Assembly: GCF_011039175.1 (NCBI RefSeq)
Contig: NZ_JAAKEN010000001.1
Location: 310,001-374,000 of the forward strand
DNA length: 64,000 nt
Source: Slackia sp. ZJ119
GTDB taxonomy: Bacteria; Actinomycetota; Coriobacteriia; Coriobacteriales; Eggerthellaceae
Direction: 5' to 3'
A program made the translations under genes and the position numbers. A model generated the notes under the pieces. That model ran no database searches, was not told the DNA's origin, and worked only from the letters and a program-made list of their open reading frames with translations. The stretch's first letter is position 1. The number at the start of each line of letters is the position of its first letter. This document shows, one piece after another, positions 25,100 through 32,568 of this stretch.

Positions 25100-27652
25100 A
25101 TGACGGAGCTCAAGAACAACTTCGGTCCCGACGAGGGACAGCTTGAAGCAGTGCGTGCGAAGCTGATGAACAAGCACGTCGACGAGGAAATCGAGTACTG
25201 CACGTGCTGCCAGAACGGCTGTTTCGACATGTGCCTGCTCAAGTGCCACAAGAAAGACGGGGTGCTGACGGCGATCGAGACCGACAACATCGTCCATCCG
25301 AACGTGGCGCGCGAGGACGCCTACTTTGACGAGGAGGAGTTCCGCAAGGGCATGTTCCAGCATCGCGCCTGCACGCGCGGCCGCGGCTGGAGGAAAGACG
25401 TGTATTCGCCCAACCGCATCAAGTATCCCATGCTGCGCGTCGGGCCGAAGGGCTCGCGCAAGTTCAAGCGCATCAGCTGGGACGAGGCGCTCAATATGAT
25501 CGCCGAGAAGTACGTCGAGACCCGCGAGAAGTACGGTCCCATGAGCGTGTACTGCGACGGCCTCATGGGCGGGTCGACCGACTACATCGGCCAGTTCATG
25601 CCCGGCGGCGCACTGGCCATCTGGGGCGTCGACTCCTACGAGCCGCACGACCTGGCCGACACGTACCAGTTCGGCCGTCCGCTGACCATGGACGCGGCCA
25701 CCTTCGACGGCGGCACGGAGGCCATGACCCTGTTCGACTCCAAGGCGATCGTCCTGTGGGGCTTCGACGTGTACCTCAACTATCCCGAGTTCGCGTACTA
25801 CTTCAACCTGGCGCGTGACAAGGGCATTCCGCTGATCTACATCGATCCCCGCTACACCTGGACCGCGCACCTGGCCGACCAGTGGATCCCCATCCGTCCG
25901 TCCACCGACGCCGCCATGCTCGAGGCCATGGCCTACGTCATCATGACCGAGGGGCTCGAGAACAAGGAGTTCATCGAGAAGAACGTCGACATCGAGGGCT
26001 TCGAGCGCTGGAAGAAGATCATCCTCGGCGACTACGACGGTGTGGCGAAGACGCCCGAGTGGGCCGAGGCCATCTGCGGCGTGCCTGCCGAGACCATCGC
26101 GGCCATCGCGCGTCTGTGCGCCGACGGCCCGGTCTACATGCGCATGGTGTGGGCCGCGACCCGTCTGCTCGGCGGCGAGGACCCGGCGCGTCTCGACAAC
26201 TACCTGCGCATTCTCACGGGCAATCTCGGGCGCAACGGCTGCATCGGCACGGGCATGGACTTCGGCGTGCAAAAGCACTTCCCCGTGCCCGACATGAACT
26301 TCTACGGCGAGCGCTTCGACAAGATCGAGGAGCACTGCGTCATCGAGGGCGAGATCTGGCACCGCGCCATCCTTGAGCACAAGCGCTACGAAGACGGCGA
26401 GATCAGCCTTGCCGACTACAAGCGCATCGTCGGCTGCCCGCAAAACGAGACGGCTCCGAACATCAAGATGATCTGGCAGACGGTCAACCCGCGCAACATG
26501 ATCCCGAACTACTACGACTCGAGCGCTCGCATGAAGGCGGTCCAAATGACCCCGTTCGTGGCCTACTCGGCCTACACGTGGGCCACCACCATGACGTGGT
26601 ACTCCGACCTGGTGCTTCCGCTCGCCCACCAGTTCTTCGAGGGCGGTGGCGGCGACAATTTCGTGCTGCAGGGCTATTCGTTCAACACTGCGTTCTCCCC
26701 GGCCGCGGGCAACTACTTCATCGGCATGGGCAAGGTCATCGACCCGCCGGGAGAGTGCCGCTCGCGTTTGTGGATCCTCAAGGAAGTCGCCGAGCGCATC
26801 CAGATCCCGGGCGATCCCGACGGCGCGTGCGTGGCCGACTACTACTGTCCGGAGATCAAGGGCGTGAAGTGGGAAGACCTCGACGGCGTGCTGGAGGACA
26901 TGGCGCGCAAGAACTTCGAGGCGTGGCGCGAAAAGGACGAGATCAAGCCGCTCGACCCGCCCACGTGGGAAGAGTTCCGCAAAGAGCCCTACTTCATCAG
27001 GCCCATCGAGGGCGACTACTGGGTGTGTTTGCGCGACGAGTGCGAGGGCAAGAAGCCGTTCCAGACGGAGTCGGGCAAGATCGAGATCATCTCGCGCTTC
27101 GTCGAAGAGCACGACTATCACGACGTCGCCTACAAGACCAAGTGCCTGGGCCAGGGCTTCATGGAGCCCATCGGCCACTACAAGCAGACCGAGGTCAGCC
27201 CCTTGAGCGTGCTCGTGAACAAGCATCCGCTGTACATGATCACGCCGCACGCGTTCTATCGCCAGCACTTCTGCCAGGACGAGAACCCCTGGTTCCGCGA
27301 CGAGTACCGCATGGACGTGTGGATCTCCGCCGCCGACGCGGCGAAGCGCGGCATCAAGGACGGCGACATGGTGCTCGCCCACAACGGCGTCGGCCAGTGC
27401 CTGCTGCCGGCCTACGTCACGAGCCGCCTGACCCCGGGCATCGCCTGCATGATCTTCGGGCGCAACTACGATCCGTCCCATCTCAAGACTGAGATCATGC
27501 CCGAAGGCATCGACCGTGCGGGCTCTTGCAACTTCCTCATTCCCTCGGAGGACTACAACCATCGCCGCGGCATCTTGCTGTGCGCCGGCATGATCGACAT
27601 CACGAACGTGGAGGGCAAGGGCTTCAGCATCGAGTGCGAAGGAGTGGAATAA
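25100..27652 (+). CDS. Cytoplasmic molybdopterin oxidoreductase, catalytic subunit (DMSO reductase family)
   Basis: The 850-residue protein is a Mo/W-bis-MGD enzyme. The N-terminal [4Fe-4S] cysteines fall in a Cys-rich segment (C34, C36, C37, C41, C45, C49), with a further Cys in ACTRGRGW near 92, followed by YSPNRIKYPMLRVG and RISWDEALNMI, which are standard for the family. The MGD-binding words ADQWIPIRPSTDAAML and the C-terminal molydopterin-binding domain are present. There is no Tat signal, so it works in the cytoplasm. The lack of the Cys/Sec-His active-site pair of formate dehydrogenases argues against FdhA. Transhydroxylase- or dehydroxylase-like members are possible. AGAGGAG precedes the ATG. 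Substrate unknown. Confidence 0.88.
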   Translation: MTELKNNFGPDEGQLEAVRAKLMNKHVDEEIEYCTCCQNGCFDMCLLKCHKKDGVLTAIETDNIVHPNVAREDAYFDEEEFRKGMFQHRACTRGRGWRKDVYSPNRIKYPMLRVGPKGSRKFKRISWDEALNMIAEKYVETREKYGPMSVYCDGLMGGSTDYIGQFMPGGALAIWGVDSYEPHDLADTYQFGRPLTMDAATFDGGTEAMTLFDSKAIVLWGFDVYLNYPEFAYYFNLARDKGIPLIYIDPRYTWTAHLADQWIPIRPSTDAAMLEAMAYVIMTEGLENKEFIEKNVDIEGFERWKKIILGDYDGVAKTPEWAEAICGVPAETIAAIARLCADGPVYMRMVWAATRLLGGEDPARLDNYLRILTGNLGRNGCIGTGMDFGVQKHFPVPDMNFYGERFDKIEEHCVIEGEIWHRAILEHKRYEDGEISLADYKRIVGCPQNETAPNIKMIWQTVNPRNMIPNYYDSSARMKAVQMTPFVAYSAYTWATTMTWYSDLVLPLAHQFFEGGGGDNFVLQGYSFNTAFSPAAGNYFIGMGKVIDPPGECRSRLWILKEVAERIQIPGDPDGACVADYYCPEIKGVKWEDLDGVLEDMARKNFEAWREKDEIKPLDPPTWEEFRKEPYFIRPIEGDYWVCLRDECEGKKPFQTESGKIEIISRFVEEHDYHDVAYKTKCLGQGFMEPIGHYKQTEVSPLSVLVNKHPLYMITPHAFYRQHFCQDENPWFRDEYRMDVWISAADAAKRGIKDGDMVLAHNGVGQCLLPAYVTSRLTPGIACMIFGRNYDPSHLKTEIMPEGIDRAGSCNFLIPSEDYNHRRGILLCAGMIDITNVEGKGFSIECEGVE

Positions 27653-28392
27653 TGACCCAGTACGCGTTTTTCTTTGACCAGAACCGCTGCTACAACTGCC
27701 ATGCGTGCGTCGTTGCCTGCCGTGACTGGAACGACATCCAGCCGGGTCCGGTGAAGTGGCTGCGCCTGCTTCAGTGGGAAAAGGGCGTGTGGCCCACCCT
27801 GCGCATGAACACGCTGTTCGCCACGTGCTACCACTGCGAAAACCCCGTGTGCGTCGACGCCTGCACGCACCACGCCCTGTTCAAGGAGGACAAGTACGGC
27901 GCCGTGCTGCTTGACGAGGATTTGTGCGAAGGCGACCGCAACTGCTGGAAGGCCTGCCCCTACGGCGCTCCCCAGTACGAGGACGACGCGGCCGGCACGC
28001 CCATGAGCAAGTGCGACATGTGCTACGACCGACTCGAGCAGGGCGAGCTTCCCGTGTGCGTCATGTCGTGCCCGGGCCGTGCGCTCGACTTCGGCACGCT
28101 TGAGGACATGGAGGCCAAGTACGGCACGCTCAAGGCGCTGCCCGACATGCCCGACGGCGACTTCGTGAAGCCCGCCGTGGTGTTCAAGCCGGTCAATCCG
28201 CGCAAGGAGGTCGTGCCCTACGACGTCGACCGCGCCATGGAGCTTTTGCGCGACCGCGGCGAGGATTTGCCGCCGCAGTTCGAGTACGAGGACGTCGAGA
28301 GCGCCGAGGAACGCATCGGCTACGGCAAGCTCGTCATGAAGGCTGCGAGCGTGGAAGAGGCGCTTGCCCTCTCCAAGAACGAGGAAGGGTAG
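27652..28392 (+). CDS. Iron-sulfur (DmsB/PsrB-like) electron-transfer subunit
   Basis: The 246-residue protein has the four cysteine groups of DmsB-type ferredoxins: CYNCHAC...C near residue 13, CYHCENPVC...C near 64, the third group at C92-C102 and CDMCYDRLEQGELPVC near 120. In the third group the second cysteine is replaced by aspartate (C92-E-G-D95-R-N-C98-W-K-A-C102), so this cluster may be [3Fe-4S] or Asp-ligated. The start codon shares one base with the stop codon of the catalytic subunit gene (TAATG). The C-terminal ~70 residues are an extension without cysteines. No signal peptide or membrane anchor is seen, so the complex is soluble. Confidence 0.9.
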   Translation: MTQYAFFFDQNRCYNCHACVVACRDWNDIQPGPVKWLRLLQWEKGVWPTLRMNTLFATCYHCENPVCVDACTHHALFKEDKYGAVLLDEDLCEGDRNCWKACPYGAPQYEDDAAGTPMSKCDMCYDRLEQGELPVCVMSCPGRALDFGTLEDMEAKYGTLKALPDMPDGDFVKPAVVFKPVNPRKEVVPYDVDRAMELLRDRGEDLPPQFEYEDVESAEERIGYGKLVMKAASVEEALALSKNEEG

Positions 28393-28407
28393 GCCTTTTG
28401 CGGGAGG

Positions 28408-28437
28408 CGGGGCCGCGCCGCATGTGGCGCGGCCCCG
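28408..28437. terminator. GC-rich hairpin after the iron-sulfur subunit gene
   Basis: A perfect 12-bp stem CGGGGCCGCGCC / GGCGCGGCCCCG with loop GCATGT. No T-run follows, so partial read-through into the alcohol dehydrogenase gene 36 bases further on is plausible. It may also protect the upstream message. Confidence 0.55.
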
Positions 28438-28473
28438 CTCTAACGAAGGCTGCTGTAACGAAGGGAGTGCGGT

Positions 28474-29514
28474 ATGAAGGGCTTGAAGCTTGTCGAGAAG
28501 GGGAAGGTCGCTTTGGGGGAGCGCCCTGACGTGGAGCCCGGCCCCTACGAGGCGATCGTTCGCACGACGGCCGTCTCGGTGTGCGAGACGGACTACGAGA
28601 TCATCGAGGACCTGATCATGCCTCCGGCGGTCGGCCGCTTCGTGGGTCATGAGGGCGTCGGCATCGTTGAGCGGGTCGGCAGCGAAGTCGAGTACTTCAA
28701 GCCGGGCGATCGCGTGTGCGTGCCCCCGGTGACGCCTTTGTGGCGATCCATCGAGGCGCAGCAGGGATGGGCGCAGTTCAGCCGCGGGGGCATGGCCTTC
28801 GACTGGTGCCTCGACCGAGACGGCGTGTACGGCGAGTTCTTCCGCGTGCGCGACATCGACATGAACTGCTCGAAGATCCCCGACAACGTGACCGACGTGC
28901 AGGCCGTCATGGTGACCGACATGGTGTCAACCTCATGGCATGGCGTGGAGAACACGCCCATCATGCTCGGCGACTCCGTCGTGGTGTTCGGCATCGGCCC
29001 CATCGGCCTGTGCGCGATAGCCGCCGCGGCGCTCAAGGGCGCGGGACGCATCTTTGCGGTGGGGACCAACCCGAAGGGCGCAGAGATCGCCCGGCTTTGG
29101 GGCGCGACCGACGTGGTAAGCTACAAGGAAGGCGACGTGGTCGAACAGATCAGGCAGCTCAACGGCGGCAACGTCGACGTGAGCATCATCGGCGGCGGGC
29201 CCGCCTCGGTGGTGGCGCAGGCTCTCGACGTCACGCGCGGCGGCGGCCAGGTGTGCAGCCTCAACGCCTACTACGATGACGTGGTCATTCCGCCCGCCGC
29301 GTGGAACTCGGGCATGAAGACGCAGAACATTCGCGCGTGGCAGTGCACGGGCGGCCGCGAGCTGTTCGACCGCTACCTGCGGATGATCGAGCTCGGCAAG
29401 TTCGACCCCACGCCGCTGGCGACGCACATCTTCCACGGCCTTGAGCAGATGGAAGAGTGTTTGTGGGCGAAGAAGCAGCGCGACTGCCTGAAGCCGGTGT
29501 GCATCTTGGAGTAA
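28474..29514 (+). CDS. Zinc-dependent secondary alcohol dehydrogenase (MDR family)
   Basis: The 346-residue enzyme closely resembles the Thermoanaerobacter/Clostridium secondary alcohol dehydrogenases. The catalytic zinc ligands Cys37, His59, Glu60 and Asp149 are present, and the structural-zinc cysteine lobe is missing as in that subgroup. The Rossmann motif GIGPIGLCAI is intact. Where the NADP-specific enzymes have Gly-Ser-Arg binding the 2'-phosphate, this protein has Gly-Thr-Asn (AVGTNPKG), so NAD(H) may be preferred. Its place in the molybdoenzyme operon suggests it supplies or removes NADH, or reduces a ketone made by the pathway. GAAGGGAG precedes the ATG. Confidence 0.88.
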   Translation: MKGLKLVEKGKVALGERPDVEPGPYEAIVRTTAVSVCETDYEIIEDLIMPPAVGRFVGHEGVGIVERVGSEVEYFKPGDRVCVPPVTPLWRSIEAQQGWAQFSRGGMAFDWCLDRDGVYGEFFRVRDIDMNCSKIPDNVTDVQAVMVTDMVSTSWHGVENTPIMLGDSVVVFGIGPIGLCAIAAAALKGAGRIFAVGTNPKGAEIARLWGATDVVSYKEGDVVEQIRQLNGGNVDVSIIGGGPASVVAQALDVTRGGGQVCSLNAYYDDVVIPPAAWNSGMKTQNIRAWQCTGGRELFDRYLRMIELGKFDPTPLATHIFHGLEQMEECLWAKKQRDCLKPVCILE

Positions 29515-29717
29515 CGCTGACTTATTTTGTCGGCTTTATGCAGGCGAGCCGGCGGCCGGCGGTCGAAGGCCGAGCGGGCGCAGCGGCACGCAATCGAGGT
29601 CTGAGGCTGCCGGCCTGCCTGAGCTAAAGCCGGTGACATTCATCAGTGTTGCCTTAAACTAACAATAGGTGCGAAGCGCAGGCACGAAAAGCAACGACAA
29701 GCAAGAAGGAGAGGCTC

Positions 29718-30371
29718 ATGGGGTCACTTGATTTGCAGGAGCGGGAACGCCTCGTCGAGGCGCTGTCGATCACGGCCCGCGCGTTCGAGCGCGAGGCGGA
29801 CGAGGCTCTGTTCGGCGCGATCGAGGCGTATGTGGCAAGCCCCCTGGCGGGCTTGCCGGAAGAGGCGCAGAAGCTGGCCGACCGTGCGCAGCGGCAGCTG
29901 ACGAAGGCCCTGCGCTCGCGCGAAGAGGCCGATGACCAGGCGCTTTGGAAGGACTATCTTGACGCTGGGTACGCCGAGCTGTTCCTCGGCGTGTCGACCG
30001 ACCCCATCGCCCCGTTCGAGTCGGTGTACCGCAGCACAGAAAAGACGCTCTACAGCAAGCAGTACTTCGCCATCGCCGACCTGATGAAGGAGGTCGGCTT
30101 CGCGCGTCCGCAAGACTTCGTCGAGCCTGAGGACCATCTCGCCATGGAGCTGGCCTTGTACGTGAAGCTCAACCGCGACGCCGGCGCCGCCGCGAAGAGG
30201 GGAGACGAGCAGCAGGCCCGGCAGCTTTTCGCCTTTGCCCAGGTTCTCAAGGAGGACCACCTGGACAGATGGGTCGGCCAGGCGTGCGACGACCTGATCG
30301 CGCACGACGACAGCAACGGCTTCTACAGCGGCATGGCGAACCTGGCGAAGGCGGTCTTGCTGGTCCTGTAA
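29718..30371 (+). CDS. TorD/DmsD-like molybdoenzyme assembly chaperone
   Basis: The 217-residue all-helical protein matches the TorD/DmsD/NarJ pattern: YAELFLGVSTDPIAPFESVY, a middle VGFARPQDFVEPEDHLAMELALY segment (the EP.DH motif) and a C-terminal DRWVGQACDDL. These chaperones hold the apo-catalytic subunit until the molybdenum cofactor is inserted. The partner is most likely the product of 25100-27652, although that protein has no Tat signal. A 203-base gap separates it from the dehydrogenase gene. The gap holds a GGTCGAAGGCCGAGCG-type intergenic repeat fragment near 29550. GAAGGAGAGG precedes the ATG. Confidence 0.85.
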   Translation: MGSLDLQERERLVEALSITARAFEREADEALFGAIEAYVASPLAGLPEEAQKLADRAQRQLTKALRSREEADDQALWKDYLDAGYAELFLGVSTDPIAPFESVYRSTEKTLYSKQYFAIADLMKEVGFARPQDFVEPEDHLAMELALYVKLNRDAGAAAKRGDEQQARQLFAFAQVLKEDHLDRWVGQACDDLIAHDDSNGFYSGMANLAKAVLLVL

Positions 30372-30490
30372 AGCGACGTCGGCGGGCAGCGCTTGGGGGT
30401 TGCCCGCCGGCGTGTGCTGTACAGGCGGAGAGGCGGGGGTCGTGACGGCGAGCGCTCCGCCTTCGGCCCCGGGCAAGACGGAATGAATGG

Positions 30491-30873
30491 GCGCGTCCCC
30501 AGCCCGCCGCCGCAATGCCGCCGGCCCCGCTTCGGGATGCGCCCGGCCCCGCCGTCCGGGGACGGCGGGGCCGGTGCAGTTGTGCAGGCTGTGGCAGCGT
30601 TTGGCAACGGGGGCGCGAATATTGTGCAGTTGTGCAGCCTGTGGCAGGGAGATTAGGCATTTATCCGGAGCAGTTAGCGGTTTCTAACTTTCAGCGTTCA
30701 AAAGGGCCAGGTCAGAAGCTTGGAGGGTCGCTCTGGTTCAACGCGTTCTGCCACAGCCTGCATAACTGCGCGAAAAACGGGAATCCGTTGTCAGGCGCTG
30801 CCACAGCCTGCACAACTGCACAGGGACCGGAGCCCTTCCGCCGCAAGCCGCGAAACCGCGCCGGCGCCCGCCC
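30491..30873. repeat. 383-bp palindromic repeat element, copy 2
   Basis: Nearly identical to 20605-20987 and of equal length, with the same 14-bp hairpin (30543-30556 / 30561-30574), the same paired direct and inverted ~36-bp motifs, and the same core. It lies between the chaperone gene and the tRNA. Confidence 0.85.
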
Positions 30874-30894
30874 TCTGCCGGCCTTGGCCGGGCG

Positions 30895-30978
30895 CGAAAA
30901 GGCCCGAAGGCCCGGCAGCCTCTTCCGCCGTTGGGCCTTCGACGGTTTCGGGAAGGCGTCGGCGCTTCTCGTGCGCCG
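30895..30978. repeat. 84-bp repeat, copy 2 (identical copy at 16388-16471)
   Basis: Same 84 bases as at 16388-16471, here 21 bases after the 383-bp element. Bases 30979-31120 hold no supported gene. Confidence 0.85.
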
Positions 30979-31120
30979 TCGTGCCGGTCGCGCTGCTTTT
31001 GTTCGTGACCTTGTCGGGCTTGTGCGGAAGCTGTGCTGCGCGTCGCTCGAGTTTCCGCGCCGTTTCGCCGCTCCATGTGGTGATTTTGCCGAATCTGCCG
31101 CCAAGACCTAGGCAGATGGC

Positions 31121-31126
31121 TTATAA
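31121..31126 (+). promoter_or_regulatory. -10 element of the tRNA-Gly gene
   Basis: A consensus TATAAT lies 14 bases before the tRNA 5' end. No clear -35 is at the proper distance. Confidence 0.5.
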
Positions 31127-31140
31127 TTCCGCCTGCAAAC

Positions 31141-31215
31141 GCGGGTGTCGCCAAGTGGTAAGGCCCGAGCTTCCCAAGCTCGTATTCGCGGGTTCGAGTC
31201 CCGTCACCCGCTCCA
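31141..31215 (+). tRNA. tRNA-Gly (anticodon CCC)
   Basis: The sequence folds as a normal cloverleaf: acceptor stem GCGGGTG / CACCCGC, D arm GCC...GGC, anticodon stem CGAGC / GCTCG with loop TTCCCAA (anticodon CCC), and T arm with loop TTCGAGT. The CCA end is encoded (31213-31215). It reads GGG codons. The last ~27 bases plus downstream sequence are repeated in tandem. Confidence 0.95.
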
Positions 31216-31227
31216 TAACCAATAACC

Positions 31228-31250
31228 AGGCTGCTTCGGCGGCCTTTCTT
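31228..31250 (+). terminator. tRNA-Gly terminator (first of three similar)
   Basis: AGGCTGC-TTCG-GCGGCCT followed by TTCTT. The same hairpin recurs at 31416-31442 (tail TTCTTTTT) and 31602-31630 (tail TTCTTTTT) in the tandem units. Confidence 0.75.
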
Positions 31251-31299
31251 GTTCGGGTTCCTTTCAAGACTCGAACCCGAGAGGGAATTTTCCGTCAAG

Positions 31300-31325
31300 A
31301 AAACGTGCCCTCTGGCACGTTTTTA
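31300..31325 (+). terminator. Strong intrinsic terminator in the first tandem unit
   Basis: AAAACGTGCC-CTCT-GGCACGTTTT is a perfect 10-bp stem ending in a T-run. The corresponding place in the second unit has diverged to AAAACCGAAGGTTTT. Confidence 0.75.
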
Positions 31326-31635
31326 GGAAAATTGATCGAGCACGCGAAGCGCGCGCAGATCCGCGGATCGCGAAGCGATACGCGCGAGTCCCGTCACCCG
31401 CTCCATAACCAATGACCAGGCTGCTTCGGCGGCCTTTCTTTTTCGTTCTCCTTTCAGGACTCGAACCCGAGAGGGGATTTGCCGTCAAGCAAAACCGAAG
31501 GTTTTGTAGACAAATCGGCCGAGGAGCCGAAGGCGACGAGGCCTCTGCGGATCGCAAAGCGATACGCACGAGTCCCGTCACCCGCTCCATAACCAACAAC
31601 GAGGCTGCCCAGGCGGCCTTTCTTTTTCTTCCCCC

Positions 31636-31665
31636 TTGAAACCATTATCCTCGGGGTGCTATAAT
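31636..31665 (+). promoter_or_regulatory. Promoter of the MOSC gene
   Basis: TTGAAA (31636-31641), an 18-base spacer and TATAAT (31660-31665) with an extended TG. This is the best sigma-70-like promoter in the window. It implies a leader of about 120 bases before the MOSC start. No known riboswitch fold was recognised in that leader. Confidence 0.7.
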
Positions 31666-31791
31666 CACGCTGCGCCAAAGTTTTGCCTTGCTTGTCGTCG
31701 TGCAGCGGCAGCGGGTTTGTATCTATTGTTGCACCGGGTATGTCGAAGCGGCGCACGGCATATCGACTCTTGAACGTAAGGAGCGTGCAAC

Positions 31792-32223
31792 ATGGGCACT
31801 GTCAAAGCCGTTTGCACCAGCGAAATCAAAGGCATCCAAAAAGAAGAAGTCCCGTTCATCGAGCTGAAGTCCGACTGGGGCATCGCCGACGACGCGCATG
31901 CCGGCGCGTGGCACCGGCAGGTCAGCCTTCTCAGTTACGAGAAGATCCAGGAATTCAACGACCGCGGCGCAAACGTCAGCAACGGCGCCTTCGGTGAGAA
32001 CATCATCGTGGAAGGCTTCGACCTCAAGTCGCTTCCCCTTGGCACGCGGTTCAAGTCGGGCGACGTCGTGCTTGAGCTGACCCAGATCGGCAAGGAGTGC
32101 CACGCGCACTGCGCCATCTACCACAAGATGGGCGACTGCATCATGCCGCGCGAGGGCGTCTTCTGCAAAGTGATAGAAGGGGGGCGCATCGCCCCTGGTG
32201 ACAGCATCGACATCGTCGACTAG
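31792..32223 (+). CDS. MOSC domain protein
   Basis: A 143-residue stand-alone MOSC domain (named after MoCo sulfurase C-terminal). The start VCTSEIKGIQKEEV and core GIADDAHAGAWHRQVSLLS...GAFGENI are typical, as is the cysteine in GKECHAHCAIY. Family members bind the molybdenum cofactor or handle sulfur during its maturation. The extra cysteines (CHAHC...C...C) may relate to sulfur transfer. Its place near a molybdoenzyme operon fits a role in cofactor supply. TAAGGAG precedes the ATG. Confidence 0.87.
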   Translation: MGTVKAVCTSEIKGIQKEEVPFIELKSDWGIADDAHAGAWHRQVSLLSYEKIQEFNDRGANVSNGAFGENIIVEGFDLKSLPLGTRFKSGDVVLELTQIGKECHAHCAIYHKMGDCIMPREGVFCKVIEGGRIAPGDSIDIVD

Positions 32224-32234
32224 GAAAGCGCCTG

Positions 32235-32400
32235 CCAGGGAAACGCTGGTTAAGGCCGTCTTTGGCAACGTGCGGTCTGAGCCTAGATCGAGCTGAGCAG
32301 CGTTTCCTTAGAGCCGCCTGCGCAGGACTGGCGGAACTGGTCGGCGCTTCTCTCGTCGTCGGCCGGCCGCCTGCGCTTGCGTCCCTTGCCGCTCAGGCGG
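32235..32400. repeat. Dispersed intergenic palindrome family member
   Basis: Starts with CCAGGGAAACGCTGGTTAAG and GCCGTCTT, and has an inverted arm CAGCGTTTCCTTAG at 32298-32311. Then come GC-rich words with GGCGGCCGCCTGCGC that recur near other family members. No gene lies between the MOSC stop and pstS. Confidence 0.55.
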
Positions 32401-32444
32401 CCGCCTGCGCCTCTCAAAAACCTTTCGGTATTTGAAACGAAATA

Positions 32445-32462
32445 CTTTGCAGAAGCTTTGCA
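32445..32462 (+). promoter_or_regulatory. Possible Pho-type direct repeat before pstS
   Basis: CTTTGCA-GAAG-CTTTGCA has an 11-bp period like a Pho box, but the half sites differ from the TTNACA type at 13.66 and 36.08 kb. Weak assignment. Confidence 0.3.
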
Positions 32463-32492
32463 ATCCTCTGACGTTGCCTTGATGAAGGATCG

Positions 32493-32568
32493 TCATTCTG
32501 AATTCGAGCCTCCTCTTAGGCTCCCTCCCGCAAGAGGAGGCACTGGTCACAGAAAGGATTCAGAATGA
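32493..32568 (+). promoter_or_regulatory. Structured pstS leader enclosing the start codon
   Basis: TCATTCTGAAT (32493-32503) pairs perfectly with ATTCAGAATGA (32558-32568), whose ATG is the pstS start codon. Inside, CCTCCTCTT (32509-32517) pairs with AAGAGGAGG (32532-32540). The AGAAAGG ribosome-binding site is in the loop between the two stems. This layout would limit translation when folded. Function inferred. Confidence 0.5.

Larger units (their letters stand above)
31196..31630 (+). repeat. Tandem array of tRNA-Gly 3' ends
   Basis: The tRNA 3' segment GAGTCCCGTCACCCGCTCCA plus TAACCAA recurs at 31384 and 31570, giving units of 188 and 186 bases and a partial third. Each copy is followed by the same hairpin terminator. 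The first two units also share a segment with GACTCGAACCCGAGAGG, which is complementary to the tRNA T arm. The extra copies lack the tRNA 5' half. Repeated tRNA 3' ends are what integration and partial loss of mobile elements at a tRNA att site leave behind. Confidence 0.85.

Noticed and set aside
23069-27562. 1497-codon open frame on the minus strand opposite the redox genes
   Set aside because: It is a GC-rich shadow frame. The plus-strand frames carry intact NuoF, NuoE and molybdoenzyme motifs; the minus-strand translation is Arg/His/Val/Asp-rich with no family resemblance.
25100-27652. Call as formate dehydrogenase catalytic subunit because of the NuoE/NuoF-like neighbours
   Set aside because: The Cys or Sec followed by His typical of formate dehydrogenase active sites is not visible, and the partner subunit is DmsB-like. 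Kept as molybdopterin oxidoreductase of unknown substrate.
31384-31630. Second and third tRNA genes
   Set aside because: Only the 3' part of the tRNA is repeated; the 5' acceptor strand, D arm and anticodon arm are missing, so no cloverleaf can form.
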